DNA of 64,000 bases from Colias croceus. Its lineage: Eukaryota; Arthropoda; Insecta; Lepidoptera; Pieridae. Made by a program: the position numbers and the translations under genes. The stretch is taken from assembly GCF_905220415.1 (NCBI RefSeq), contig NC_059543.1, positions 5,208,001 through 5,272,000 on the forward strand, in the 5' to 3' direction. Shown piece by piece: positions 1-11,842 of this stretch. Every line of letters begins with the position of its first letter. Position 1 is the stretch's first letter. The notes under the pieces were generated by a model, which was not told the origin of the DNA, did no database searches, and saw only the letters and a program-made list of their open reading frames with translations.

Positions 1-3000
1 AATTTTGAAGTACTTTGGCTAATGCAACCCAGTTGTCAACATCATAGTTGACTCTATAGTATCCTGGAAAATAAATCAAATGTTATTATAATGTTTATGA
101 TCGGGAATTCATATTTTATAAACGTGATCTAATTTAAATTTTTCTGAACGTAAAATAAAAAAGGGCTATATTATTCACTGACATTACAAAACATTATTGT
201 TCATTTATGCCTGCTCAAATTTGTTTAACATTTATTTACGTTCGATTAAGATTAATCAGTTTCTGTTTTAAAGTTAAATGGTGTAAGGAAGATTCTTACC
301 AGTCTGTTGTTTATTCACAATGAACCAGTCAACATTTGAGAGTCCAGGAATGTCAACAGCTAAAGCTGGGCTGTTGGGCATTACCCAAGCTAGAGGTCTT
401 GTGTCTGAGAAGTCGGGGTTTGTAGATAGAACCCAGTTCACAGGAACATGCCACATGTCATTGGAGGATAAGGCGCGGTCAGTTAGGAAACGTTGCTATA
501 AGAAAATAATATTATTAGATGTAATGAGAGTAAGACGATATGACGAAAATAATAGTCATAACACAGTTAATATGTTTCAATGAGTAAGGGACATGCAAAG
601 TAATAAAAAGCTACTTGTGAAATATATAATTTGATTTTTGTTTGTAATACATTTTTATTTTTCTTATTGGCATTTCTTGAATACTTTTTGGAAGAGGGCG
701 CTGACTCCTGATATACAGGTTTTTACCTTGTTTGGGAGTCAGAGACTTCAATATTTCAACATGTAAAATCTTTTGTCAATAAAGAATTTTTATTTTTATT
801 TTATTTCATAATTCCCGGCGGGGATTAAGTTACCTACCTAGATAGAGTGTTAGATATTTTGAAAAATATTTACATTTATTAGTTATTACTAGGTTTAAGA
901 TAATATTATATTAATAGTCACTTAAGAATAATGTAATTGGTCATCGGCATTCATATTTATAGTTGTAAATAATCTAACGTTGCCCACTTACCTGTACAAT
1001 AGAAATAGATTGCGCAGTAGGAGACTGTCTCCTCACTGTCAGAACCGGGAAACCTCCTTGCTCAGTCCACCTCTGCATGATGGTGGAGAGAGCGAAGGGA
1101 ATGGTGTGGTTAGATTCGTTTAGTGCTTGTTGGAGGCTTGCGTATAGGTCCGGAGGTGTCACAGCAGAGCGGGAACTAAAATATTTATAACATTATTGTT
1201 TCAAATGTTATACGATTCGAAAAAAAGTTTAATGTTAACTAATATTAAAACTTTTTTGTGACGAAGAACGCTGCTCTAGTTTTTTCCTGGGTACACGCGG
1301 GTGAAGCTATTTTATTAATATTGAATTTATAGTATTTACTTAACATCTACAAAGTTATATGTGGAAGCATTTAAATTTAATAATATTCTTTTTATCCTAA
1401 TTATGAAATAATCAAAAAAAAATTAAATGAGGTGTCTACTTACTGTTTCTTCAAGTAAATGGAAAGACCTTTCTGGAACACTTCGGGAGTAAGGAAGTGT
1501 TGCATCATGCGAATTACAGATCCCGCTGAAAAAATCGTGTTTTCATTTTTGGTCGTCGACTCATTTCAATATGTATAAACTTGGTCGCCATAAGGGTGAT
1601 ACTGATACTATCCTTGAAGGGTGCTTACTAGGGTATTATAGTATTAGGATACTACACATAAGTTATTGTTGAACATAACAATATTTCTGAAACGATCTAC
1701 CTTTTAATACTTGATGTATTAGAAGCGAAATTTGTAGTACTTTTTTAATATATCCAAATCTTTCGCTCTATTTCAATTATGTGCAACTTTCAACATTCGA
1801 ACCGAATTCATCACTGTCATAGGCTACTATATATACTCACATTTTTGGTAAGCAACAGAATTAAAGGTTCCTATAATTTGTGATGGAGTGTACACAGGAT
1901 GAGTCATTGGATTCACGCTGAGAACAGCATCGCTTTGGAAAACGTTTTGTACAAGCAAAATGTATTGGTCCATCATACGCCAGCCTGGCAACACCTGGAA
2001 AAATTGTTTGAATTTTGTGAGATTCTTAAGATTTGCACGGTAGAACAACAGCTGCATGAATATTAAAGCATGCCAAAAGTTTGAGTCACCCTTCATTTAC
2101 GTAAAAAAACCATATATCATTGTTATCTTTTACAATGCTTATCTTTTCAAATGATGACGGGATGAATTGGGCTATATATATGCCCAACCATGCCATATTT
2201 CTTTTTAATACTGATGTGATTCATTTCTCTAGTGTGATTGTCTATTATGGTATTTTTTTGTGACATGCGTAACGCTAACGAGGCAAACTTTGTTCAGCAA
2301 GCACAGACCATAACCAAAACGAATACTTTGCACTCTTCAATAATTTACTTTACTTTCATAAAAATCGAATCACATGTTTAAGAAGAGTTAGGGCGGCCGT
2401 ACACGGACCGCTTCAAGCAGTTGAGACCGACCGCTTGAAGCCGCGACCGCGCGGTGAACTATAGGCATTCATTCACCGCCGTACACGTGACGGCTCGAGC
2501 CGTCGCGACCGCTTCAAGCCGTCAACTGCATGACGAAATTCCATCGTGCCGTTGACGGCTCGCGAGCGGTCGTGAGGCATACACTGACTGCTCGAGCCGT
2601 TAACTGCGCTAGAGCCGTCGACGGCTTCCTCTCCCCCTGAAAATCAATGACGCGACTAGTCAAAAAATCAACGGCTCGAGCGGTTGGTAGCGACGGCTCG
2701 AGCAGTCAAGAACCGACGGCTCGAGCCGTCAACGACCGACCGCTCGAGCCGTCCGTGTACGTCGCTCAGCCGTTAACTGCTCGAGCGGTCCGTGTACGGC
2801 CGCCCTAAGCTTTATGACACAATAGTAGTTTTAACTCACCATATCTGTACCAAAGTTTTCAAAGAAGTTGGCAAATCCCTCATTCAACCAAGTATACGTC
2901 CAGCTTCTGGGACTCACTTCATTACCGAACCACATGTGCATGTTCTCATGGCAAATTATTCGGCCAATGTTTTGTCGAGTGGAGGTTGTGGTCACTCCAT

Positions 3001-5378
3001 CTGTTACTAGTAATGCGACTTCTCTGTAAATTAATGAATAAATTAATAACTCGTTTATTTGCAAGTAAGCATGGTACATAAACGTGTGTAATATTATAAT
3101 ATACATCATTAGTAGATGACAATGCAGGATTACGTTTATGGAAGGAGTTGCAGAAAATTAATCGGTTATGGGTGTTATATTCGGAGCAATTAAATTATTA
3201 GATTAATTCTGAAAGACTGAATTATATTATATGATGAATGGTCGGATACCTAATCGATAATCAGAATTTATTCGTACATCCTTAATCACAAGAAAATCAC
3301 ATTATCAATCGTGTTATAAGTTATCGTATTATCTTTTATTCCTAATTATTTAGTAAATTGATTTTTTTTCACAAATATTTTTTATGAAAAGTATAATGAT
3401 AAGAATATTTACATTGTACATTTGTATCATAACATTAATACAATGCTCTCTCCTTTTGCTGAATTTTATCTGTGTGTAATATGCTCATTTACTGTAGACA
3501 CAAAAGGGCGCGTTTTCATTACGCCACCTTTCGTTAAATTAGTCAGGCCTCATTAGTTACATTTCTCACTTTATAACACTCCTTGCTATTTGTATGTTCA
3601 TGACTCTTAATAAAGGCTATTCATTCCAGACGTTTTTGAAGAGAAACGAAATGACGGTAAGTATTATACAAACAGTAATTTACAATATTTTTTACATTTA
3701 TCAAAACACTTAAGAGTTGGCATATATAATTTTAAAAGTAATCTTTCATTTACGCGCATACTATGTAATTTCTACAACGCCTTACATTAAGCAACAATAA
3801 AATCTCACCGGTAAATAACCAATCCCCAGTTTTCCATGGCACCAGCAGCAAAATCAGGTACAGCGGCTTTATCTAATTTGGGTAAAGCGTATTTTAAATC
3901 GGTGTACTTTTCCAAAGCCATCATGTTCTTCTGGCCAAAGTCCAAAGCAAATGCTGCAGTATTCCTTGTACCAGGTCTGGAATACACTCTGAAGGGAACG
4001 TCGTATATCGGATCTTGTTCGTTGGAAACATATTCGAAGTTTGACACGAGGTATGCTAGGAGGTAGCTCGATTGTACTACTGTGTCTTGGAATTCGTATT
4101 TGAGGAAGCCTGGTACGTTGGGCCTGAAATGAATAGGTAAGTGTTATTATTATAGGCTTATAGAAAACTATATGCTGTTCTTAATGTGAACAGTATAAAC
4201 GTTAGATTATTTAAGTTGTGTAAAATATGGAGCTTATATTTTAAGTCAGGTTCGTAGTATTACATTCTTTGAAAATATAATTGAATACCAAGTACTGTAT
4301 TTGCATAATAACTGTACATTTTACAATCATATATCGACAGGAAAAATAAAAAAAAATCTGAAATTGTTCTATCGATTGGCTTTTTGTGTTAAGCTTAATT
4401 CTATATCAGTTTTTAATAACGAATACTGTTTGTATACATATTACTTCATTGTATATAACTTACTTAGAAAGATCAGTTCTCTCAGGCATGTTGGTCCTCA
4501 CAACAGGATAAGCAGGAGGGGCATAGATCGTTGTTCTGAACACAGCCTTTAGATGTGGCTCGTCATAGCAAGGGAATGCACGACGGGAAAACGTTGGCTG
4601 CAGTTGCGATGTGACTAGATTACTAAAAAATAAATATTTATATGTCATGTTATACTTCGTAATTGAGTATATTATGTGCTTGGTGACTTCTTGAGGCTTG
4701 CAAAATATGAAGGGAATTTAGGAGAATGCAGAGTTTAAAAATAATCTCTAGTTCAATGACAATAATAACAATAATTAATCATAATAATTAATCAATCACA
4801 GTTTTTGATACTAGTGTACAATGGCAAGTAAGACAAGCACATTTTAAAGAGCATGTTGTCTGTATTTTTGAATACTCTCATTCAACTTTATTCAGTTAAG
4901 CACCTTTGCAAATAGATACTTACACTGTACCAACTCCTTCTTGAGTAAACGTGGATAAATAAACACCAAACATGTTCTCAGCATATTGTGCTATATAATC
5001 AATATGGATAGTATACGGTTGTAGAGCTACTAAAGGTGCAGTCGTTTTGATTCTCAAGAAATGCGTATCATCCGTAGCTTGCCAGAAACTATGGTAAAGG
5101 TTCGTAGAGGAGCCGTCAGCGACCACCTGTATACTATTTATTGTCATTTCCATAGCATGAAGTACAATCTCATCTGTGTTAATATTCGGTACTATTCTAA
5201 TAGATACGCTCCCATTAAAATTGTGGGCGTAGTCCGGGTCAATGAAGAGACGCACATCGTAGAACGTAGGGTAAGATTCTCCAGGGAGCCGGTAATGCCC
5301 ATACATTGCTGTGATATCTTGGTTTAGAGGTACAGAATACGCTGCACCAAGCAGCGCCATAAATATTAATGAATGCAT
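1..5378 (-). CDS. M1 zinc aminopeptidase (aminopeptidase N-like), 5' part, nine exons; continues past the left edge
   Basis: Removes N-terminal residues from peptides; insect relatives are mostly midgut brush-border enzymes. Coding exons in transcript order are 5378-4924, 4622-4464, 4123-3809, 3023-2840, 1994-1841, 1525-1444, 1175-992, 495-300 and 63-1. All introns are GT-AG and all phases join. About 597 residues are present; the family is usually ~900-1000 aa, so the C-terminal third and any GPI signal lie outside. Residues 1 to ~15 form a signal peptide (MHSLIFMALLGAAYS). Visible motifs are RRAFPCYDEP (exon 2), GAMEN at ~299-303, the zinc site HENMH at 335-339 with the third ligand Glu358 exactly 18 residues later (WLNEGFA), the likely catalytic Tyr420 (VAYQKSGSV), and GYYRVNYD opening the ERAP1-like C-terminal domain at ~577. 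The catalytic set is intact. I cannot assign a lepidopteran APN class. Some lepidopteran APNs bind Bt Cry toxins; nothing here shows whether this one does. Confidence 0.95.
663..805 (+). repeat. Retroelement 3'-end-like repeat in an aminopeptidase intron
   Basis: Text such as GACTCCTGATATACAGG and a repeated GGGAGTCAG is followed by TCAATAAAGAATTTTTATTTT. This resembles the 3' end of a polyadenylated retroelement copy. It lies between exons 7 and 8 of the aminopeptidase, in the opposite orientation to that gene. The family was not identified. Confidence 0.35.
2391..2805. mobile_element. GC-rich foldback/MITE element with ~33-bp terminal inverted repeats
   Basis: This 415-bp GC-rich island sits in an AT-rich intron. 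Both ends carry the inverted repeat GGGCGGCCGTACACGGACCG, extending imperfectly to about 33 bp (GCAGTTRA). The interior is filled with variants of ACGGCTCGAGCCGT and GACCGCTTCAAGC, so most of the element can fold back on itself. Flanking TA dinucleotides (2389-2390 and 2806-2807) suggest a TA target duplication. It lies between the exon with HEXXH and the exon with the catalytic Tyr. There is no coding capacity. Confidence 0.8.
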
Positions 5379-6445
5379 GACTGAAACATGGACATGGAAT
5401 CGTTAGTTCTATATTACTTTTGCCAGTGAATTACCTATAATATTAAAACAGTTATTTGTTCGTATTAGGTCATCTTGGACAAGGATAGTTTTTGTTTTGA
5501 TGAGGTTATTTCTTTCACTGTCTATTAGTTTTGGGATATTAAGCAGAGCACATTCTATTTCGAATTTCAATATATTGATAACGAGATTAATACGATGGTC
5601 GAATTCATCTCGTAATGTAGTAGTAATGTCTCCTACGGAAGGTACTAAATTTAGGAACTAATTTTACTTTATTTTATTGAAACTGTCAAATATTTGAAAG
5701 TGTAGTGTTGCTTTACAAAGTTTGGATGGCTTATTTAATGCTATTTTTTAATACGCGCTATTGTAAGTGCAACTCTATAAAATTATTATTTATGTACCTA
5801 CTTGTTTTGTAATCTCTTGATACTGAATTCTAGTGTAAAAAGATATCGATATAATATTTAATCCTAATCTTATCTTGCTTATCGGGTATGGATAAAACTT
5901 GTCTTTATTTTTTGATGGGAAAAGTTTGTGTATTCGACATTTTAATTTTTTTACGTTATTTCAGTTTAAGAAAAATAAAATTAGCTGTTACACAAAAAGA
6001 TAAGGGTTTTGAAAGAATTCTTAATTAATCAATAGAAACAAAGTTTTTAATTATAAACACAGTAATGAAGTTTCATTTTTTAAGTTTAATAAATAGCTTT
6101 TTTCTTTATAAAATCTTTAATAAATTATTATATTAGAAAATTCTTTAATTTATTTTATAGTAAGTAGGTACTTAATCGAAAATATGCGCAATTAATTTAC
6201 TATTAATTAATATTAATATTAATTAATAAAAATTTTATTATAAAAGAAATATAAAATTTTTACAAAGTAAATTCATTCCTTAAATATACAGGTAATTTTC
6301 TACTAAAATTTTACACTAAAATCTAAATTTTCGTGAGGTTTCGAACATTATTAATTATTTGTTTAATTTTAAAATAAAATATTACTCGTATTTGACACAC
6401 ACATAAAATTACAGCATAGATATATAGGTAAAAAATTTACTTTAC

Positions 6446-6486
6446 CTGCATTTACGAGTAAACGTAATCTAAACCAAACACTAAAT
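6446..6486 (-). other. Probable 5'-UTR first exon of the aminopeptidase gene
   Basis: Coding exon 1 is preceded two bases before its ATG by a TTTCAG acceptor (AG at 5382-5381), so a leader exon must lie upstream. The best candidate ends in CAG followed by the donor GTAAAG at 6445. It begins at the initiator A at 6486, giving a 41-nt exon and a 1,065-bp intron. A less favoured alternative leader ends at 6885 before a GTAAGT donor. Confidence 0.55.
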
Positions 6487-6528
6487 GATCTACTAATTAG
6501 GACAATACAATATTTATAATATCTTATC
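6483..6528 (-). promoter_or_regulatory. Core promoter of the aminopeptidase gene: GATA site, TATA box, initiator
   Basis: Reading the minus strand, GATAAG (6528-6523) is followed by TATAAATA (6518-6511) and then by TCATTT (6488-6483), which matches the arthropod initiator TCAKTY. The first T of the TATA box is 32 bases before the initiator A (6486), the normal spacing. Further GATA-type sites lie upstream at 6544-6548, 6583-6587, 6665-6669, 6697-6701 and 6711-6715. GATA factors are known regulators of insect gut genes; their use here is inference. Confidence 0.6.
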
Positions 6529-7398
6529 ATTGTTTTTCAAACGTTATCAAAAGGAATGTATATATTATATATTTATTGATTTGATAACAGCGATTATTTT
6601 TTGGAATCTATCATTTAAAACTATTTTCTACAATAAAAAATGTAAATCAAAGTTTTTGTTGTTCCTATCGCCATCAAAGTTCTTGTTTAGTATAATCTAT
6701 CGCCATCTAGTTATCGAAATTTTATAATAATTTAAGTTATTTCCGAGCTTTCCTTGTAGATTTGCGGTAAGTTTTATTTTATCTCAACATGAATTAGGTA
6801 GAGCCCAAAAATGTGATGTTGTTATAATATCACAATTATTCATTATTAGTTAAGCAATTATCTATCTATATTTCTAATACTTACAGGTGCAGAAGTGATG
6901 AATGAGCCATCGTCACTATTGTCTCAACCGACGACTAAAACTAGAAGTTAAAAATTACTTCCATTAAAGAATAGGTACATTTATTTAACTTAAAATACTT
7001 ATTACTGTACTAAAAACAAACAGAAAAATATGTGTATTTAGTGCCCCGTATTAAAATTAAATAGAAAATCTCACAATTTGGTCCATAATTAGAAAATATT
7101 TTGAAACATGCTCTAAAAAGAGTCATCTGAATTTAGCGCCAAAGCGATATCTAGTTTTTGTAACGATAAACTGGTGCTAGATCATCCTTGCTTCACGCCA
7201 TAACATTATTTAATATTATGTACATATATCGTATTTTTACCTAGAAATAAATAGATAGGTAATGCTGAAAAAAAAAAAAAGAAAACGAAACGAGACACAC
7301 ACAAACACGTTAATATACCTAATATTATAATGCAATTACTAACTAAAGTTCTATCATTCAATATTTGAACTAATAACCTTCTAGTATAGATTGTTTTA

Positions 7399-7487
7399 AA
7401 TCGGGTAAATCTTGGATGCGTCTGGCCAACGACCGAAAAGAATGGAAAAAACATGAGGAGGCCTATACCCGACTATGGGTGAATTAA
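7399..7487 (+). pseudogene. C-terminal tail of a non-LTR retrotransposon reverse-transcriptase ORF
   Basis: One open frame reads WMRLANDRKEWKKHEEAY, then TRLWVN and a stop (TAA at 7485-7487). This matches the usual end of ORF2 in RTE-like or Jockey-like retrotransposons, where a 'W..A.DR..W...EEAY..W' block follows the reverse transcriptase. The rest of the element upstream is missing or unrecognisable, so this is a severely 5'-truncated dead copy. The family assignment is tentative. Confidence 0.6.
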
Positions 7488-7687
7488 GGCTTGAAAGAAG
7501 ATAGATTGTTTTATTGTGGAAATAATTAACTGTATCATAATAAACTTTCAACATAGTTAAATAATAAATAAATTATCCAATGAAATACTTACAACCAATT
7601 CGGATTAATTCGATTCTTATCAACAATTTTTCAGCTTTAAGTGTAATGTGATAATCCTAAATAATCTTTATAGGTATTTTTATTATA

Positions 7688-8034
7688 CAGGATGTCCCAT
7701 TGTTGGTATACTAAGCTCAAAGGAAGTTATAGTTTTCAGACGCATTTTTTTTTCAAAAAGATGAATTCTAAAAACTCTCACCCATAACAAGCAATCCGCC
7801 CAACTTTGACACCAGCACGTGAGCTATCGTTTAAGATTAGGTTTTCATAGACAAAATGCTCACATTACCGAAGCGGTATATGTTGGCTGCGCGAAGCTAG
7901 AGAAGAAAACATAGATTTTCAGGAAAAATTTAGCAAAAAATATTTGACGCAATTTTGTTGTTAAAGTATTTTTACGTGATCAGTGTATGCAAAACTACAA
8001 GCCCTTTCGAGTATACCATTAGTGGGACACCCTG
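7688..8034 (+). mobile_element. MITE family A, copy 1 (TA-flanked, CAGGRTGTCCCA ends)
   Basis: The ends are inverted repeats: CAGGATGTCCCATTGTTGG at the left and the complement of CAGGGTGTCCCACTAATGG at the right. TA dinucleotides flank both sides. At 347 bp it has no ORF and is probably a non-autonomous Tc1/mariner-type element. A second copy lies at 12595-12959 in the opposite orientation, sharing internal blocks such as AGCTCACGTGCTGG and CTTCGCGCAGCC (complemented here). Confidence 0.8.
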
Positions 8035-9342
8035 TATGTAGCAAGAAAAGGTCAATTGTGCATGTTATTAAAACGGCACACAGCTTATGGACATTACAAA
8101 ACCTCAATGGAAGAAAACATTAAAATTGTAACCATTCTTTTTGGTTAAGTTAATATTATAAATTTAAAAAGAATAAAAACAGTCATACAACACAAAAAAT
8201 GATTTATACAAAATGGAATTCAATTGACTTGAGTTATTTCACTGCTCTTATAAGTTTTCCAAAAATTAATTTTCTACCGTGCTATAAAACGTGTCTAAGT
8301 GAAAAGGATGACAAACAATTCACTTGCATTATAATTTATGCTGAAAATGTCATTTTCTCATACTACTGTGACGTATTTGAAGATAAATATGATAATTTTT
8401 TATCAATGTATGTATTAATGTTATCGTTAGTTTATTATGTCCTTAGATTAATTATTATTATTACAGCTTATTAATCTCAGATCTTCAGTGGTCTTCAAGA
8501 TTGGGGCTTCTTTTTTCTGCCGCGAATCAGAGTGCATTGAAGTTTTAATAATAATATTGTTAATCCAAGATTTTAAGGTAATTAAAAAAATAAAAAATGT
8601 GTGCGTGTTCACTAACACGTAAGAAGTGAAGCTTCTTTATGGCCTTATTTTTCAAAAAATAATTTACTATACGCAACTTTACAGAAATACGTCGAATCAC
8701 GCGTGGTAGGGATAAGAAAAAGATGGCGCGTAACGGAAAAATGTCACGCGTTCGAACAAATGTTACACAAAATTTTTTTCCAACCCCGATAAAGAAGTTT
8801 CAATTCAATAATTTTACTTTTTAACAAAATATAGAGCCACGATGTGGAGAGGTTAAATCTATTCTAGGTGCTATTAATCTTGTACTTAACTTTGTCTTAG
8901 TATACACATCTTATTTAGCTTATTAATGTGAATATATAATTATTTAGTGTATATTTTTTCTATTTTTAGTGCTTTTTTTATTGTATCCTTACTCATACTA
9001 GTTACTTCTGAGTTTTGTTATTTCATTCCTTATAAAAGATTATTTTGGTTATTTTTTTGGCAGAGGAAATTATATAGTATCTGCTGAATTAATTGTATAT
9101 TACAGTTTTAACGAATGCAATTAGACTTAGAGCACTAAATTAATGCTCTATGCAATTATATTATGAATAATCAATTTCACATTTGACACGCGTCTGATAA
9201 AAATAATCTTTAGTTAATCGATAAGATTTAAAATAATAAAATATTATCATATCATAATTATTTGTTGTACAAAATATCTGAAATCTATAAAACAATACAT
9301 TTAATTTTTTTTGGGGTTCAAGTTTGTGAAGTCTATGTGCGT

Positions 9343-9401
9343 GCTAATTTAAAAAGTAAATTTTCTAATTAAATATTAGAAAAATTACTTTTTAAATTAG
9401 C
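9343..9401. repeat. 27-bp inverted repeat with a 5-nt loop
   Basis: GCTAATTTAAAAAGTAAA continues to ...TCTAAT and is mirrored after a 5-base loop (TAAAT), with one mismatch in 27. It is AT-rich. It may be a small palindrome or a MITE remnant. Confidence 0.7.
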
Positions 9402-9892
9402 AATAAAATCGATAGTACTCAATACTTAGCATTTTCATTATAAAAAATTAACGAAATGACGGTTCAAAGGTAGAAAGATTTAAGAGGGCTGTAAATTTAA
9501 CCCCACATTCATTGTGAAACGGGTGATACTGACAGCTAATTTACATTATTTTATTAAACTAGAGCAGACGCGATTTAGTATTAGCCTCTTATGTAATTTC
9601 TGCGAGAGAAAAATTGGTTAATTAACTCAGAGTTTATACAAATGAACATTAAGTTTGGTATAACCTGTCAATAATCAAAACAACACATTTGAATGTTCGG
9701 AGGCTCGGGGAATATGACAATTGCCGAACAGTGAGGATTTTTCTATGCGCACTATAAGTTTGGAAGTACTGTACAGTGTACTTCCACGGATGAAACTAGA
9801 AAGAACGTAAGGAAACAGCTAAATATTACAAAAATGACAATTTTTTGTTAGGTTTTACCATGTTCCAAAGTACACCCGTACTAAATATTATC

Positions 9893-10225
9893 GTTATTGA
9901 TGTAAATGTTGGTATTTGAAATATTATGTTGATAATTAATGTTTACGATATGATAAGTCACGTGTTTAGCAAAAATATTAATTGATATAATATATACTAA
10001 ATTGTCTGAAGACTTAATTATTAATGATTATCTATTAGTTGATAAAATCAGGAACTATTTCTATTAATTAATTGAGATATGTTATATACTATTTAATTTT
10101 TATTCGATAAAGTAATACCTGTTATAGGGAGTAAAGATAAGGCATTCGTAGTATAATATCATTTCATATTTTCGTTATGAATATTCAAAATACGTTATTG
10201 TGTGCTTTGATTTAATAGCCTCGTT
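9893..10225 (+). repeat. Unclassified dispersed repeat B, copy 1
   Basis: About 330 bp matches the reverse complement of 13688-14015 along its whole length. Shared blocks in order are GGTATTTGAAAT, GTCTGAAGA, TTCGATAAAGTAATACC, TATAGGGAGTAAAGATAAGG, AGTATAATATCATTT, ATATTCAAAATACG and GCTTTGAT. No terminal inverted repeat, ORF or poly-A tail was seen. Confidence 0.7.
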
Positions 10226-10291
10226 ATTTATTTATAATATGTATCTCTTTCTATTCAATTAAAATTATCCGAGTATTTTTGTGCAGCCATA

Positions 10292-10475
10292 TCTATACTA
10301 AATATTATAAAGTTGAAGAATTTGTTCGTATGTTTGAACACGCTAATCTCAGGAACTACTGGTCCGATTTGAAAAATTATTTCGGTGTTATAAGGTATAG
10401 GCTATATTATATCTATCATCATGCTAAGACCAACAGGAACGGAGCAATGCGGGTGAAACCGCGGGGAACAGCTAG
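10292..10475 (+). mobile_element. Helitron-like non-autonomous element, subfamily 2
   Basis: It begins A|TCTATACTAAATATTATAAAG and ends with the GC hairpin GCGGGTGAAACCGC followed by ACAGCTAG|T. This is the Helitron layout: TC start, 3' hairpin, CTRR end, A|T host site. The interior contains CTCAGGAACTAC and GATTTGAAAAATTATTTCGG, as do the copies at 32090, 55962 and 58751. The next Helitron starts 13 bp later. Confidence 0.8.
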
Positions 10476-10488
10476 TCAATAATATCTA

Positions 10489-10685
10489 TCTATACTATAG
10501 GTAATAATAATATTATAAAGAGGAAAGGTTTGTATGTAGGTATGTATGTACATACAAGCACATATAATATAGAGGGTAACTTGGATTAACACAAAGGATA
10601 GGTTATATCCCGGAAATCCCACGGGAACGGGAACTATGCGGGTTTTCCTTTGAAAACGCGGGCGAAGACGTGGGCGAAAAGCTAG
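10489..10685 (+). mobile_element. Helitron-like non-autonomous element, subfamily 1
   Basis: It runs from TCTATACTATAGG...AATATTATAAAGAGG to GGGCGAAAAGCTAG|T. The interior has GGTATGTATGTACATAC and ATCCCACGGGAACGGGAACT. The TTGGATTAACACAAAGGATAGG block is shared with the minus-strand copy at 22747-22956. Confidence 0.75.
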
Positions 10686-10940
10686 TATATAGCTAAACAA
10701 CTTACTGAAAAAACACTAGCACAAATTTTACTAATTGTAACTCACTGTATGTACTCATTTAATTAAAACATATTCTTATTTTAGAATGAGAAAGGGAGGG
10801 CTAAGTAGGTTTTTTGACATATACCATTTTTTCCCTCAAGAGGCAATCTTGTTGCGAGGTCGTGTGTGAATTACCGAGTGCTCCACAAATATCTACGTTT
10901 CAAATATTACATTAAATTATTTTAGAGATCCTCGTGTTCT

Positions 10941-10984
10941 ATTCAATTTTCTTCCTTATAATAAAATAAGGAAGAAAATTGAAT
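10941..10984. repeat. Perfect 19-bp hairpin with a 6-nt loop
   Basis: ATTCAATTTTCTTCCTTAT is mirrored exactly after AATAAA. No gene lies nearby. This is probably a short palindrome; expression is unknown. Confidence 0.7.
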
Positions 10985-11005
10985 TTTCTTCTTCACTAAT
11001 AAAAA

Positions 11006-11310
11006 TTACCCTACTAATATTACAAACGCGAATGTTTGTAAGAATGTATACAAGGTGAAAGGTAAGACGTTTGAATTCGTAAAAAAAATGGACATTGTAT
11101 GGAAACTTCGCTAATCAGCTGACAGATTTCCATACAAAGTCCAATTTTTTTTCTACGAATTCAGCAAAGTTGTAGAACAAAAGTTGTTCAGTTTCATGAG
11201 TAGAAGCTCCTGTCTAAATTTGTAAAACGTCTTATTACCTTTCACCTTGTATAGATGTATGTTTGTTATTCTTTCACGTAAAAACAGCTGATCGGATTTT
11301 CATGGAAACA
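11006..11310 (+). mobile_element. Degenerate Helitron-like element interrupted by a MITE
   Basis: Helitron-like 5' text (CTACTAATATTACAAACGCG) at ~11010 resumes after 11253 with ATGTATGTTTGTTATTCTTTC and AGCTGATCGGATTTTCATGG. Between them lies the palindromic insert at 11051-11249. The 3' CTAG end is not clear. Confidence 0.5.
11051..11249. mobile_element. Palindromic MITE inside a Helitron
   Basis: The ends CAAGGTGAAAGGTAAGACGT and its near-complement, which ends in ACCTTTCACCTTG, define a ~199-bp element. Long internal complementarity (GGACATTGTATGGAAA with its mirrored partner) adds to the foldback. TATA flanks both sides, consistent with a TA or TATA target duplication. Confidence 0.75.
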
Positions 11311-11667
11311 TAGTTAAATTTAAAACAACGACTGTAACAGCTGGTTGAAAAAACACTTTAAAAATATATTAACACTAAAACATAATTAATTACAGTATAA
11401 TGAGCCTTATAAGTAGATATATAATGAGACTTTGAACTTTGAAGTAGCTCTTTTTATTTGTGTCTGAACTATATACATAACTAAGGTTGGTTTTAGGTTA
11501 GCTAGAGTAAATTAATGTAAACCAAATGTTTACAGAAAGCGCTGTATGCGAAAGGAAGAAAAATATTGTCGTGACGTGCTTTGAATTTACTTATGTTTTC
11601 TCTCTTCTATTCTTAAATTATAGTAGGTATAGTATTATTATATTAATATCTATGTCTTTATAAACAA

Positions 11668-11842
11668 CTAGCGGTCCGCCCCGGCTTCGCCGTGGTACAT
11701 ATTTCGCAATAAAAGGTAGCCTATGTTCTTTCTCAGGGTCTAAAGATTGTTTGTGCCAAATTTCATCAAAATCGGTCCAGTAGTTTATGAGTCTATTCAT
11801 TACAAACAAACAAAGTTTTCCTCTTTATAATATTAGTGTAGA
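11668..11842 (-). mobile_element. Helitron-like non-autonomous element
   Basis: On the minus strand it starts TCTACACTAATATTATAAAG and ends GGCGAAGCCGGGGCGGACCG then CTAG. It includes ATAGGCTACCTTTTATTG and the usual '...CGGTCCAGTAGTTTATGAG' region (complemented). Confidence 0.75.

Noticed and set aside
3836..4066. 76-codon plus-strand frame
   Set aside because: Antisense shadow of the aminopeptidase exon carrying GAMEN.
6885..6950. Alternative 5'-UTR exon of the aminopeptidase ending at a GTAAGT donor
   Set aside because: The splice donor is good, but no TATA box or initiator at correct spacing was found, unlike the candidate at 6446-6486.
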